Part shown: in pieces, positions 8,724 through 15,420 of the stretch
How the letters are laid out: each line of letters opens with the position of its first letter
Position numbering within the stretch: position 1 is the stretch's first letter
Virus record (IMG/VR): IMGVR_UViG_3300032288_001889
Span: 1 to 32,302 of that record
DNA from: a virus
Length of the DNA: 32,302 nt
Strand: one strand, 5' to 3'
Notes under the pieces: generated by a model
The model's input: the letters and a program-made list of their open reading frames with translations, nothing else
Told to the model about the DNA's origin: nothing
The model's database searches: none
Position numbers and translations under genes: made by a program

Positions 8724-9405
8724 GTATTGCTGTGATATCTGCTGACCTGAAGTAGACGTACTCCTGATCAAGCTGCATGTTGTACTTGTCCTCTAACTCT
8801 CCAACAGTCCTGCCGCTACCCATGACCATCACCTTGTCGCCCGGGGCGCACTCGTTGATATGGCGACCGTTGTCGTACTTGCCATTGAATGATGGGACGT
8901 ACACCACCTCGTACTTGTCCTTGATAGGCTCGCCCATGGTGGTAAAGCTGAGGTCTAAGAACGCGTGAGGCTTTGGCATTACCTTCTTTGCGATCACCCT
9001 GTCGTTGAGTCCCACATACGTGTCGCCAGACTTCTTGAGCAGAAGCTCTGCGTATGGAATCACCATAAGGGTCTGACCCTCGCACTCGAACATAACCAGC
9101 TCGCTGTTTCTATTCTTTAGTATCTTGCCTATTGCTGATTGGCTCCACCACACCTTGTCGCCGGGGGACACCTCAAGCTCGGACTTGAACGAGTAGTTCA
9201 GGTACGGTATGTCTGTCTTGTTTGACAGCTTTACTACCTCACCACAACGGGCGGACATCTCCGCAATAGACGTGGTGGCTATAGTCTTTACTAGGATTTC
9301 ATTGCCTGATAGGTTAACGCTCTCCTTGGTCAGCTCCTCGAAACGTACAAGTACGCGACCCTCCCGCATTAGCATGCGATCTAACTGTTGTCTTGTAATT
9401 TGCAT
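8716..9405 (-). CDS. Protein with two GroES-like beta domains
   Basis: 229 aa from the ATG at 9405 (MQITRQQLDRML), chosen over 9507 because it directly follows terminator 9426-9447 and a -7 box. Residues about 14-120 follow the Cpn10 pattern: RVLVRF at the start, a GEVVKLS strand, then VSPGDKVWW and LMVIPYAELLL at the end. Residues 125-229 repeat it: LNDRVIAKKV, YEVVYVPS, CAPGDKVMV, YVYFRSADITAI. PGDKV is the usual GroES turn. It may be a tandem co-chaperonin-like fold used in virion assembly or a structural beta-barrel. Fold call by pattern only. Confidence 0.5.
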   Translation of the reverse strand: MQITRQQLDRMLMREGRVLVRFEELTKESVNLSGNEILVKTIATTSIAEMSARCGEVVKLSNKTDIPYLNYSFKSELEVSPGDKVWWSQSAIGKILKNRNSELVMFECEGQTLMVIPYAELLLKKSGDTYVGLNDRVIAKKVMPKPHAFLDLSFTTMGEPIKDKYEVVYVPSFNGKYDNGRHINECAPGDKVMVMGSGRTVGELEDKYNMQLDQEYVYFRSADITAIHD

Positions 9406-9409
9406 GAGA

Positions 9410-9417
9410 CAAAGATA
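9410..9417 (-). promoter_or_regulatory. Candidate -7 box (TATCTTTG) for the 229-aa gene
   Basis: Minus-strand TATCTTTG fits TAnnTTTG, directly after the terminator's T-run and 4 bp before the ATG. No TTTG at -33, and the start is so close that the mRNA would be nearly leaderless. Confidence 0.3.
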
Positions 9418-9425
9418 TAAAAAAA

Positions 9426-9447
9426 ACCCTCCCACGTTAGGGAGGGT
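9426..9447 (-). terminator. Rho-independent terminator after ninG
   Basis: Stem ACCCTCCC/GGGAGGGT with 6-nt loop; on the minus strand followed by eight T residues. It separates the replication/recombination block from the packaging block. Confidence 0.85.
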
Positions 9448-9529
9448 CTCTTTAAACAAAACACAAAACACATATAAGAACGTAAGACAGCGAAGCTGCC
9501 AATGCAAAAGTACACCATAGGTGCTTCCG

Positions 9530-10060
9530 TTACATCTTTTTTATTTCCTTTATACGTGCCCTGTAATGCTGTATCATCTCCTTTATCTCGGGGATTGTTA
9601 TGTTCAGGGGAAGGCTCGACTTTGCGTCAAGCTCATTGAGGCGGTCCAGACCTATCCTAGATATCAGACCCTCGCGGTACGCTATAAGGTTCCCGTGCTT
9701 GTCCCTGTTACAGTAAACGCACTGGCCGTGCACGTTGTGCTCGTGGTATCTCAGGTTTGGATAGCTACCCACACTGTAGTAGTGGCCGGCGTCGTACTTG
9801 TTACCAAGCGGACGGGCGCAGCTGATGCACGCGGTGCCCTTGTCCCTCATGCGTATGAATGTGTTGAACACAGCCTGAAGCTCTCTTCTCCACTCTGACG
9901 CTGGCTTTATCTTCTCCTTCCACTCTTTCTTCTCCGCAGCCCACTCCTTCTTCTTGACTTTCTGTGAGTACTCTATAAGGCACGAGGGTTTCTCGCACGT
10001 TGCCTGAAGCGTGCTGAAGCGTGGAGTAAACTTTTCCTTACACACCTTGCACTTTTTCAA
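9530..10060 (-). CDS. ninG: NinG-like (Rap) recombination endonuclease
   Basis: 176 aa, typical NinG length. An N-terminal zinc-binding part has Cys at 4, 7, 22 and 27. The nuclease-like part carries CISC, YDAGHYYSVGSYPNLRYHEHN and QCVYCNRDKHGN, the hallmark NinG sequence. In lambda, NinG/Rap targets branched recombination intermediates. The start is TTG at 10060, forming TTGA with the TGA of the small upstream gene; no ATG lies nearby in frame and the zinc cluster begins at once, so the unusual start looks real. It works naturally with NinB (17336) and ERF (30520). Confidence 0.88.
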   Translation of the reverse strand: MKKCKVCKEKFTPRFSTLQATCEKPSCLIEYSQKVKKKEWAAEKKEWKEKIKPASEWRRELQAVFNTFIRMRDKGTACISCARPLGNKYDAGHYYSVGSYPNLRYHEHNVHGQCVYCNRDKHGNLIAYREGLISRIGLDRLNELDAKSSLPLNITIPEIKEMIQHYRARIKEIKKM

Positions 10061-10206
10061 TTCAACCCCCTTATAGAGACCAGCTCATACATGTTGTAAC
10101 CGTAAGATATTTCACAAAATAGAAAGCGTCCACCACTATATTCTGGAGACTTGAGGTCCTCGACGTGCACGTAACGTGACGTGCCATCGTGTTTATCAAT
10201 CCACAT
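10057..10206 (-). CDS. Hypothetical small protein (49 aa)
   Basis: Open frame of 49 codons from ATG at 10206 (MWIDKHDGTSRYVHVEDLKS); a GTG at 10233 would give 58 aa (VKKRVYHSIM...). The compact body (FLFCEISYGYNMYELVSIRG) looks like one small beta fold. It fills the gap between the SSB-like gene and ninG and its TGA overlaps the ninG TTG, which supports translation. Family not recognised. Confidence 0.55.
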   Translation of the reverse strand: MWIDKHDGTSRYVHVEDLKSPEYSGGRFLFCEISYGYNMYELVSIRGLN

Positions 10207-10241
10207 TATAGAATGGTAGACGCGTTTTTTCACATCATATG

Positions 10242-10568
10242 CTAAAAGGGCAAGTCATCTGATTGATTTTCAGCAAGTTGATTTGATTGGACTGGCTTGC
10301 CTGCAGGGGACATCGCGTCAATCTTCCAAGCTGACGCCTGAGTGAACCACTTGCCGTTCCATTCGCGGCTGCTGATGTTTGCTCCAACAGTCACGGTGTC
10401 TCCAACGCTCACGCCATCAACCAAATCAACCTTGTTGTTGATAAGCTCGAACGCTAGGTTGTCCTTGTACTGCCCGTTTTGAATTTCAATTACAAAGATT
10501 CTCTTTGTAAGTTTTTCAGAGATGACGTCCGCGCCACCAATGAAAGTAACCTTTCCTTTAAATTCCAT
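10242..10568 (-). CDS. DUF3127-like single-stranded DNA-binding protein
   Basis: 108 aa. Residues 1-90 follow the DUF3127 pattern of Bacteroidota: EFKGKVTFIG, KLTKRIFVIEI, LVDGVSVGDTVTVGANISSR and WNGKWFTQASAWKID, an OB-fold arrangement. The C-terminus is an acidic tip ending DDLPF, the form used by bacterial SSB proteins to bind partners. It probably coats single-stranded phage DNA and recruits replication or recombination enzymes; the neighbours (NinG, primase-helicase) fit. A/T-richer than its neighbours. Confidence 0.8.
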   Translation of the reverse strand: MEFKGKVTFIGGADVISEKLTKRIFVIEIQNGQYKDNLAFELINNKVDLVDGVSVGDTVTVGANISSREWNGKWFTQASAWKIDAMSPAGKPVQSNQLAENQSDDLPF

Positions 10569-10585
10569 CTTAAGATGTTTTTATG

Positions 10586-10927
10586 TTATTGTTTATTTTG
10601 ACCTTCAACATTTCTGTTCAGACGGTCCGTTGTTCTTGCGTGTTGCCAATGAATTGCCTCTTCAATCTTTGTAATCGTTAAAGCATTTTCACGGCAAGGA
10701 AATGAATCGTTTAGACTTTGAAATAAACATTTAGTGTATTCAAGCAGATCTAATGCCTGAACACCGTTTACTCCAACCTCACCAATCGGGTCACTTTGAA
10801 TTTTAAAACTTACAATTGGTGCAACACCCTTTACATCATCGGTGTTTTGGATGCTAATAAAAGAATCATATCCATTAGCAGGATTGCTTTCTTTTAATTT
10901 AATTAGCGCTCTTTCTACGTGTCTCAT
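10586..10927 (-). CDS. Acb2/Tad1-hairpin-like protein, candidate anti-CBASS sponge
   Basis: 113 aa. The C-terminal half has two helices in the arrangement of the Acb2 hairpin family: a first helix around 56-74 (QALDLLEYTKCLFQSLN) and a second around 78-101 with CRENALTITKIEEAIHWQHA, matching the 'RE.AL..T.iEEA..W..A..aR' form of phage Acb2-like proteins. Known Acb2 proteins are small helical oligomers that bind cyclic oligonucleotides and block CBASS immunity. The N-terminal 50 residues (FISIQNTDDVKGVAPIVSFK) are an extra beta-type segment. Alternative: another use of the same hairpin fold. Operonic with the SSB-like and GroES-like genes. Confidence 0.5.
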   Translation of the reverse strand: MRHVERALIKLKESNPANGYDSFISIQNTDDVKGVAPIVSFKIQSDPIGEVGVNGVQALDLLEYTKCLFQSLNDSFPCRENALTITKIEEAIHWQHARTTDRLNRNVEGQNKQ

Positions 10928-11187
10928 TATATATTATTGTTTGTAAATATTACACTCGCGTTCTCTTCCTGAATCATCAGTAGCTCCTCGCTGTTGTATT
11001 CAATTTTAATGTATGCCCACTTGTCAAAGGCTACCGTGTCGCCGGGTCTTGACTCTGCCTTGTCGCCAGCAAACACAACCTCGCCCGCATAAGGCTTGGA
11101 CATAATATGCTCTGGCGCAATTATAACTGTCGACGTCACCTCTGGTGGGAGCTGGCGCACAATGATTATGTTTCCTATTGGTCTCAT
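10927..11187 (-). CDS. GroES-like co-chaperonin
   Basis: 86 aa with the Cpn10 layout: MRPIGNIIIVRQLPPE at the start, a mobile-loop-like stretch VTSTVIIAPEHIMSKP, GEVVFAGDKAE, RPGDTVAFDKW and a C-terminal LLMIQEENASVIF. Phage co-chaperonins such as T4 Gp31 pair with host GroEL to fold the capsid protein. The mobile loop lacks a clear IVL-type hydrophobic tripeptide (VII is present), so GroEL binding is plausible but unproven. ATG overlaps the upstream TGA (ATGA). Confidence 0.75.
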   Translation of the reverse strand: MRPIGNIIIVRQLPPEVTSTVIIAPEHIMSKPYAGEVVFAGDKAESRPGDTVAFDKWAYIKIEYNSEELLMIQEENASVIFTNNNI

Positions 11188-11576
11188 TTGGTTAAGAAAT
11201 AAAATGATATAGCAGACAATACCACGACAGCTATCTCGGTTATCAACACCATCACGACAAATGACTTCAGGCTCTTGTGCATCATCTCCATGTCCTCGTC
11301 ACATTTAAGGATGACCGAGTCCCTTAGCTTTACCCTGTCCTTTTCTTTACTGAGAGAATCCTGCAAGCCAGATATCTCGTAGCCCATGGCCTCGATCTGC
11401 ATACTATACTGTTCGTTCTTTAGCGGCATGTTTATAATCCTGTCCGCCACATCCTCGTACAGCTTGGCATTCTTCTTCTTTGACAGCTCGTTGTCCTTTA
11501 CCGAGAGCAAAGTATACTTTACTTTTACAAACGATCCGTTGCTGGTGGTTGTTACTGTTCCTATATCTTCCATCAC
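11184..11576 (-). CDS. Coiled-coil protein with C-terminal membrane anchor
   Basis: 130 aa. Residues about 55-105 are a charged helix with heptad-like spacing (YEISGLQDSLSKEKDRVKLR), and 106-128 are a single hydrophobic segment (FVVMVLITEIAVVVLSAISF) with only TK after it, a tail-anchored layout. No signal peptide, so the coiled coil should face the cytoplasm. It overlaps the GroES-like start (ATGA). Function unknown; a holin is unlikely with one late segment. Confidence 0.6.
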   Translation of the reverse strand: MMEDIGTVTTTSNGSFVKVKYTLLSVKDNELSKKKNAKLYEDVADRIINMPLKNEQYSMQIEAMGYEISGLQDSLSKEKDRVKLRDSVILKCDEDMEMMHKSLKSFVVMVLITEIAVVVLSAISFYFLTK

Positions 11577-11588
11577 ATTTATTTTTTA

Positions 11589-11607
11589 CAAACTTAAAAC
11601 AATGTTT
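11589..11607 (-). promoter_or_regulatory. Candidate promoter with AACATTGT extension
   Basis: Minus-strand AACATTGTTTTAAGTTTGT: TAAGTTTG -7 box preceded by AACATTGT, as at 5593 and 15378. No TTTG at the usual distance. Confidence 0.45.
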
Positions 11608-11613
11608 GACATA

Positions 11614-12156
11614 TCATGCCTCGTTAACAAAAATTGTACTTATTCCGGGGCATGACATTCTTGTCACGTCAACTATTGACTGGCAAAGTTTAGAGTGTCT
11701 GAGCTTCCTTTCCATGACAAGCTCCGGTATATAGTCAACCATTCTCGTGTATTCGTAATTGGTTAGCCTGCTCATATCAAAGGAGTTAGTGCTGAATGAT
11801 CCCGTTACCACAGACCACACATCGTCGTGACCTATGTAGTAAGAGCCGTTGCCAGAGATGATGTAAGAGCACGTCTTATAATTGTTTCCAACAAAATAAC
11901 TTATCGTTACCAGCAGCTTGTTAGACACGCCAAAGTCCGCGTAACCATATAGCTGGTCGCTCTCAATCTTCATCTTCTTCATAACGTATGACGCCTGCCT
12001 ATCGCTGTTACACTTCTTGCACAGGCAGTCGAACTCTCCCTTATACACCTTAGTGATCCTCTCGTGGTAGAACGTGTCATTGCCGCACACAATACATCTC
12101 TTTACCGTGTACTCAGAATGGAGCCTTGTCTGATGTCGGGGTCTCGTCTTGTTCAT
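11614..12156 (-). CDS. Zinc-ribbon protein, hypothetical
   Basis: 180 aa. An N-terminal zinc ribbon is formed by CIVCGN (21-24) and CLCKKCNS (about 44-49). The rest is a predicted beta-rich domain (LLVTISYFVGNNYKTCSYII). It starts inside the end of the primase-helicase gene, overlapping by 44 bp; no later ATG precedes the zinc ribbon, so the overlap seems real. Its place in the replication block suggests a nucleic-acid role, but I do not recognise the family. Confidence 0.6.
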   Translation of the reverse strand: MNKTRPRHQTRLHSEYTVKRCIVCGNDTFYHERITKVYKGEFDCLCKKCNSDRQASYVMKKMKIESDQLYGYADFGVSNKLLVTISYFVGNNYKTCSYIISGNGSYYIGHDDVWSVVTGSFSTNSFDMSRLTNYEYTRMVDYIPELVMERKLRHSKLCQSIVDVTRMSCPGISTIFVNEA

Positions 12157-14062
12157 AATCTCCTTTGTAAATTGTTTCTGTCTTTAAGAATTGATTGTTT
12201 GGTCTCATGCTATACTTCTCTACATCTAGCTCCACCTTCTGCGACTCGGGCTTTGGGATGGGTATGGATGACTGGGTCGGCGTCAGGTACATCTCGACCG
12301 CCCTGCCCATCTCGTCGACCCCGCCGAAGAGGAACCTCCTCTGCCTGAAGTCGTACTCGATGGTTATCGTCCCCTTGGTGCCGGTAATTTTCTGCTTCTT
12401 AATCTTGAGGAAGGCCACCTCGGCGGTCGGGTCTGTCGGGTCCTCTTGGTGGTTAGGCCGGTGGTACATCATTATGTTGTCCACCTTGTTGTTCCACATC
12501 GCCCCTCCTGCAAGGTCGAACACCCCGGGCATCGGGTAGTTCTGGCTGCCCTCCTTCCTCATCGCCTTGGGGTGGGCTACAATGTCCATGTAGACGTTGT
12601 TGATCTGGGCAAACCTCTGCACGTCGCTGAGGAAAGTCTCGAGGTACTTGTCGTCCCTGCCGCCGGACTTGGAATAATCATTTGCCATCTGATTGAACGG
12701 GTCTATCACACAACCGTCGACGCTCTCCTTGATGATAAGCTCCAAGAACTTTTCCTTGATATAGTCGGGCGTCGGGGTGATCGACACGGGGTCCAAGAAG
12801 AAGAAGTGCTTCGATACCCAGTCGTATGCCCACTCGTACCTTGCCCTGCTCGGCCTGCTCGGGTTAGCGACGTCGGTGCTGGCACCCAGCAGCATCTCCA
12901 CTAGGTCGATGTAGAACTCCTCCGCAGGGTTATCCTCCGGGGCAAATATCGCCCACTTCTCCTTGAACATGATAGACCTAAGAAGCATCAGGTACTTTGA
13001 CCACAGACCCTTCCCGTAGTTACCTATACCGGACAGCAGGGTGATCTCCTTCTTCCTGCGCTTGAAGTGCTTGTCGAGCATCGGTATACCCCAAGGCTTG
13101 ACAGCCTCACGGCCAGAGTCGTATATCTGCATGGCGCTCTCCTTCACGTCCTCTCCGTATAACACATCCTTCGCCTTGACGCTCGGGTCATAGAAGTCGT
13201 CGCTCCTTGAGATCACGACCTCGTCACGTGACTTAGAATCCACTAACACGCCGTTGGTCATAGTAGCAGAACCGAAAATGTTTTGAGGCGATTTATAGGC
13301 GCTCTTAATAGCCGACACACACTCCTGCTCGCTGAACGAGGAGTTGTTTATCGCGTAGCTTCCAACGATAAGGTACACCGCGTTGGTCTCCGGGATGCCG
13401 TAGCGGCAGCACGCGGACGCCAGCTTGTAGATGTACGAGTTCCTCTCTCCGGTGCGGAAGGCGTCGTTGCGGTTAGCAAGCCATTTGATGATAGTCTGGT
13501 ATATCGCCGTGTAATCCGTCACCACCTCAACAGACTTCACCTTGGTCTGGCTTAACAGCTTAGTGAACACCTTGGCGTCTTCCCTTACAAGAATCTCCGG
13601 GTCGTAAGACTCGTAGCATACACGGCTGACGTTGACGCCAGACCTGTCCACCGTAGGGAACAGCTCACGCAGCGCGTCGAAGTGTTCGCGGTGCCTCGAC
13701 CCGTCGGCTATGCGTACAAGCGCCTTGACACCGTTACCGCCGGGACTTACCCAGCACGCGTAGATATACTCTGTGGTGAACAGGTTACGCTTGAAGTCGT
13801 CGACATCCTCCACATCGTCAAAGTCTAGGACGATAAACCCGCTGTGCTCGATCAGCCCGCTGTCCACACGCTCGTTGAACTTGCCGCTGAAGCATACACT
13901 GGGCAGGTTCTTCTTTAGGTTGTTTGCCCTGTCCTTGTCGATCTGTGTCCTGATCTCCGCTATTCGCTCGGCGCTCTTACCCTTGCGTATGCGGTCTATA
14001 GCAACATCGACGCTTACATAATGCGGCGTCTTGTCGAAGATGTTTGAGAATATTGTTATCAT
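12113..14062 (-). CDS. Primase-helicase fusion (BT4734-type N-domain, DnaB/RecA-like ATPase)
   Basis: 649 aa. Residues about 1-165 match the BT4734/BF3469 domain: SGFIVLDFDD (75-83), CWVSPGGNGVKALVRI (103-118), VSRVCYESYDP (145-154); this is a primase-like fold common in Bacteroidota elements. Residues about 320-560 are a RecA-type helicase: Walker A GIGNYGKG (345-352), Walker B VIDPFNQ (452-458), AHPKAMRKEG near 496 and an arginine-bearing MMYHRP. The Walker A ends GKG rather than GKS/T. The C-terminus ends DKAPF, like an SSB tip. It should unwind and prime the phage fork. ATGA-type overlap with the upstream initiator gene. Confidence 0.85.
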   Translation of the reverse strand: MITIFSNIFDKTPHYVSVDVAIDRIRKGKSAERIAEIRTQIDKDRANNLKKNLPSVCFSGKFNERVDSGLIEHSGFIVLDFDDVEDVDDFKRNLFTTEYIYACWVSPGGNGVKALVRIADGSRHREHFDALRELFPTVDRSGVNVSRVCYESYDPEILVREDAKVFTKLLSQTKVKSVEVVTDYTAIYQTIIKWLANRNDAFRTGERNSYIYKLASACCRYGIPETNAVYLIVGSYAINNSSFSEQECVSAIKSAYKSPQNIFGSATMTNGVLVDSKSRDEVVISRSDDFYDPSVKAKDVLYGEDVKESAMQIYDSGREAVKPWGIPMLDKHFKRRKKEITLLSGIGNYGKGLWSKYLMLLRSIMFKEKWAIFAPEDNPAEEFYIDLVEMLLGASTDVANPSRPSRARYEWAYDWVSKHFFFLDPVSITPTPDYIKEKFLELIIKESVDGCVIDPFNQMANDYSKSGGRDDKYLETFLSDVQRFAQINNVYMDIVAHPKAMRKEGSQNYPMPGVFDLAGGAMWNNKVDNIMMYHRPNHQEDPTDPTAEVAFLKIKKQKITGTKGTITIEYDFRQRRFLFGGVDEMGRAVEMYLTPTQSSIPIPKPESQKVELDVEKYSMRPNNQFLKTETIYKGDYEQDETPTSDKAPF

Positions 14063-14889
14063 CCGTTGTATGGTATCTTGTTTATGTTGTCGTCTGTCTT
14101 AAACTCCCCGTGCTGCCAGCACTCGTACCGCTGCCCGTCCTTTGACCATACCTTCCAGTACACTCCGGAAGTCGGGTCGTAGAACACCCCGGGCGCACCC
14201 TTCTTCACAGACCCTGTCTTTGCGTCGAGTCGGTACTTATCGTTCTGCTCACGGCTGATCCAAGACTGCATCTTGTTCTTCCAGCTCTTCACCTTCTTAC
14301 CCTCGGCGTCTATCCACCCACACCTGTCATAGTAGTCGAAAAACACCTTGGCGAAGACGGAGTCGAACCCGTTCTCTTTTGCATACAGCTCGACCGCCGA
14401 AAACTCTGGGATGACAAACACAGGCCTTTTCTTACTTTCAGTTTTTGTTTGCAAAAAATCAAGAGAGAGATCTTTGTTTTCTTTTTCTTTTTCTTCTTTT
14501 TCTTGTATGTTAGTATTCTTAGTGTGGGGGTTCCCGATGTGGGGATTCCCGACATCGGTTATCCCGACGTTGGATCCTTCTTCTGAAAACCTGTTCACAT
14601 CAAACGTGTGCTCCCATCCAATAAACTTATTGGCTGACTCGACAACCCTAACGCTTCTTATGTATCCCTTCTTTACAAGGTTATCAAAAGTAGTACGGGT
14701 TGAATCCTTTCCGTTCTGGGCAAAGTTATGCAGCGTTGACTTGTACAGTTTCCAGTCCTCGCTGTGACTCATCAGGCAAAGGATCATCCCCTTCTCGTCC
14801 CATGATAATTTATTATCCCTTGCTATATCATTTGATATTATCACAAAATTATTTGTGTAGGTCTTTTTGCGTATGTTTCCTTGTGCCAT
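14059..14889 (-). CDS. Replication initiator / helicase-loader-like winged-helix protein
   Basis: 276 aa. The first ~105 residues form a winged-helix domain (SNDIARDNKLSWDEKGMILC, then SRTTFDNLVKKGYIRS-like wing) as in phage replication proteins. A low-complexity Lys/Glu linker near 125-145 (IQEKEEKEKENKD) precedes a C-terminal part with FAKVFFDYYDRCGW and SWKNKMQSWIS, similar to the C-terminal segment of DnaD-like phage initiators. Directly coupled to the primase-helicase. It lies just downstream of the small-RNA terminator 14908-14929, which could control it by readthrough. Confidence 0.7.
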   Translation of the reverse strand: MAQGNIRKKTYTNNFVIISNDIARDNKLSWDEKGMILCLMSHSEDWKLYKSTLHNFAQNGKDSTRTTFDNLVKKGYIRSVRVVESANKFIGWEHTFDVNRFSEEGSNVGITDVGNPHIGNPHTKNTNIQEKEEKEKENKDLSLDFLQTKTESKKRPVFVIPEFSAVELYAKENGFDSVFAKVFFDYYDRCGWIDAEGKKVKSWKNKMQSWISREQNDKYRLDAKTGSVKKGAPGVFYDPTSGVYWKVWSKDGQRYECWQHGEFKTDDNINKIPYNG

Positions 14890-14899
14890 ATTATTAAAA

Positions 14900-15021
14900 T
14901 AAAAAATCCCCGTAGTAAGGAATACGGGGACTTAGGGTTGTTTGGGGAGGGGTTAACCACCTTATTTAGCTACCCTGTTCTAATTCCTTACTCTTAGAAC
15001 AATTCAGCTTTATGTAATATG
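14900..15021 (-). ncRNA. Small RNA with two hairpins whose loops are complementary
   Basis: Bounded by a promoter at 15028-15058 and a terminator at 14908-14929, giving an RNA of about 120 nt without a credible ORF. A 5' hairpin at 14977-15000 has a 7-bp stem (GTTCTAA/TTAGAAC). On the minus strand its loop contains AGTAAGGAA, the exact complement of TTCCTTACT in the terminator hairpin (7-bp stem CCCCGTA/TACGGGG), a 9-nt match. The two could form a kissing complex within or between molecules. It lies between the tRNA-like genes and the initiator gene, so it could be an attenuator or copy-control-like RNA (inference). Confidence 0.6.
14908..14929 (-). terminator. Rho-independent terminator upstream of the initiator gene
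   Basis: 7-bp stem CCCCGTA/TACGGGG, 8-nt loop, followed on the minus strand by ATTTTTTATTTT. Ends the small RNA and any tRNA readthrough. Confidence 0.85.
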
Positions 15022-15027
15022 CTGTCG

Positions 15028-15058
15028 CAAATATATGATAAACTCACGACACATCAAA
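15028..15058 (-). promoter_or_regulatory. Bacteroidota-type promoter for the small RNA
   Basis: Minus strand TTTG (15055-15058), 19-bp spacer, TATATTTG (15028-15035). Spacing is identical to that of the tRNA promoter at 15378. The only element before the next terminator is the small RNA. Confidence 0.7.
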
Positions 15059-15064
15059 ACTTAG

Positions 15065-15175
15065 AAGTGAGAACAGGATTCGAACCTGTATGATATACAC
15101 TTTGCAGGCAACCTAATCAATGATTCAAGGCTGTATATCTTACCACATTAGCGTCTACCGTTCCGCCATCTCACT
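15065..15175 (-). tRNA. tRNA-like gene, Leu-type D-arm, abnormal anticodon region
   Basis: Acceptor AGTGAGA/TCTCACT (7 bp), Leu-style D-arm (TGGCGGAACGGTAGACGC) and a perfect T-arm (ACAGG, TTCGAAT loop, CCTGT) in correct order; no CCA encoded, discriminator T. The gene is 111 nt, about 20 too long. Between D- and T-arms lie 11 nt and then a 48-nt hairpin with a perfect 8-bp stem (15092-15099 with 15132-15139). Strict counting from the D-arm puts TAA (Leu) at 34-36 but with G33 and no anticodon stem. It is a degenerate, interrupted or specialised tRNA; the isotype is uncertain. Confidence 0.6.
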
Positions 15176-15278
15176 ATGTCGCTCGTCTTTCCGAGCCGTC
15201 ACCAAGTTTATCAAGGTGGGAATTAGTCAAAGCGATATCTAGCTTATTTTACCACAGGAAACAATGGTTAAAACTTAG

Positions 15279-15367
15279 TAGTCAGGACAGGATTCGAACC
15301 TGTAGTCAGGGTTTCTCACCCATAATGTGCATTGCATTCATTGCGTTTACCATTTCGCCACCTGACT
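15279..15367 (-). tRNA. tRNA-like gene, Leu-type, weak anticodon stem
   Basis: Acceptor AGTCAGG/CCTGACT, discriminator A, D-arm TGGCGAAATGGTAAACGC of Leu style, T-arm ACAGG-TTCGAAT-CCTGT, and a variable arm GGGT/ACCC: 89 nt, class II. Strict counting puts CAA (Leu) at 34-36, but position 33 is G and only three of five anticodon-stem pairs form. A shifted 4-bp stem AATG/CATT closes a different loop. The variable region repeats CCTGACT, the 3' acceptor strand. Transcribed first from the promoter at 15378-15408. Confidence 0.65.
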
Positions 15368-15377
15368 AATAACGTCA

Positions 15378-15408
15378 CAAATATATATACAATGTTCGGC
15401 TCGACAAA
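15378..15408 (-). promoter_or_regulatory. Promoter for the tRNA-like genes
   Basis: Minus strand TTTTG (15405-15409), 19-bp spacer, TATATTTG (15378-15385), ending 10 bp before the first tRNA base. AACATTGT lies just upstream of the -7 box as at 5593 and 11589. Confidence 0.75.
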
Positions 15409-15420
15409 AGCCAACAAGTG

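Noticed and set aside
12446-12904. Plus-strand ORF of 152 codons opposite the primase-helicase
   Set aside because: Mirror of codon bias in a gene with clear helicase motifs on the minus strand.
15092-15139. Group I intron in the first tRNA-like gene
   Set aside because: The insertion is far too short and lacks any P/Q/R/S-type core.
15180-15278. A third tRNA between the two tRNA-like genes
   Set aside because: Contains a GCTCG/CGAGC hairpin but no T-loop or acceptor pairing.
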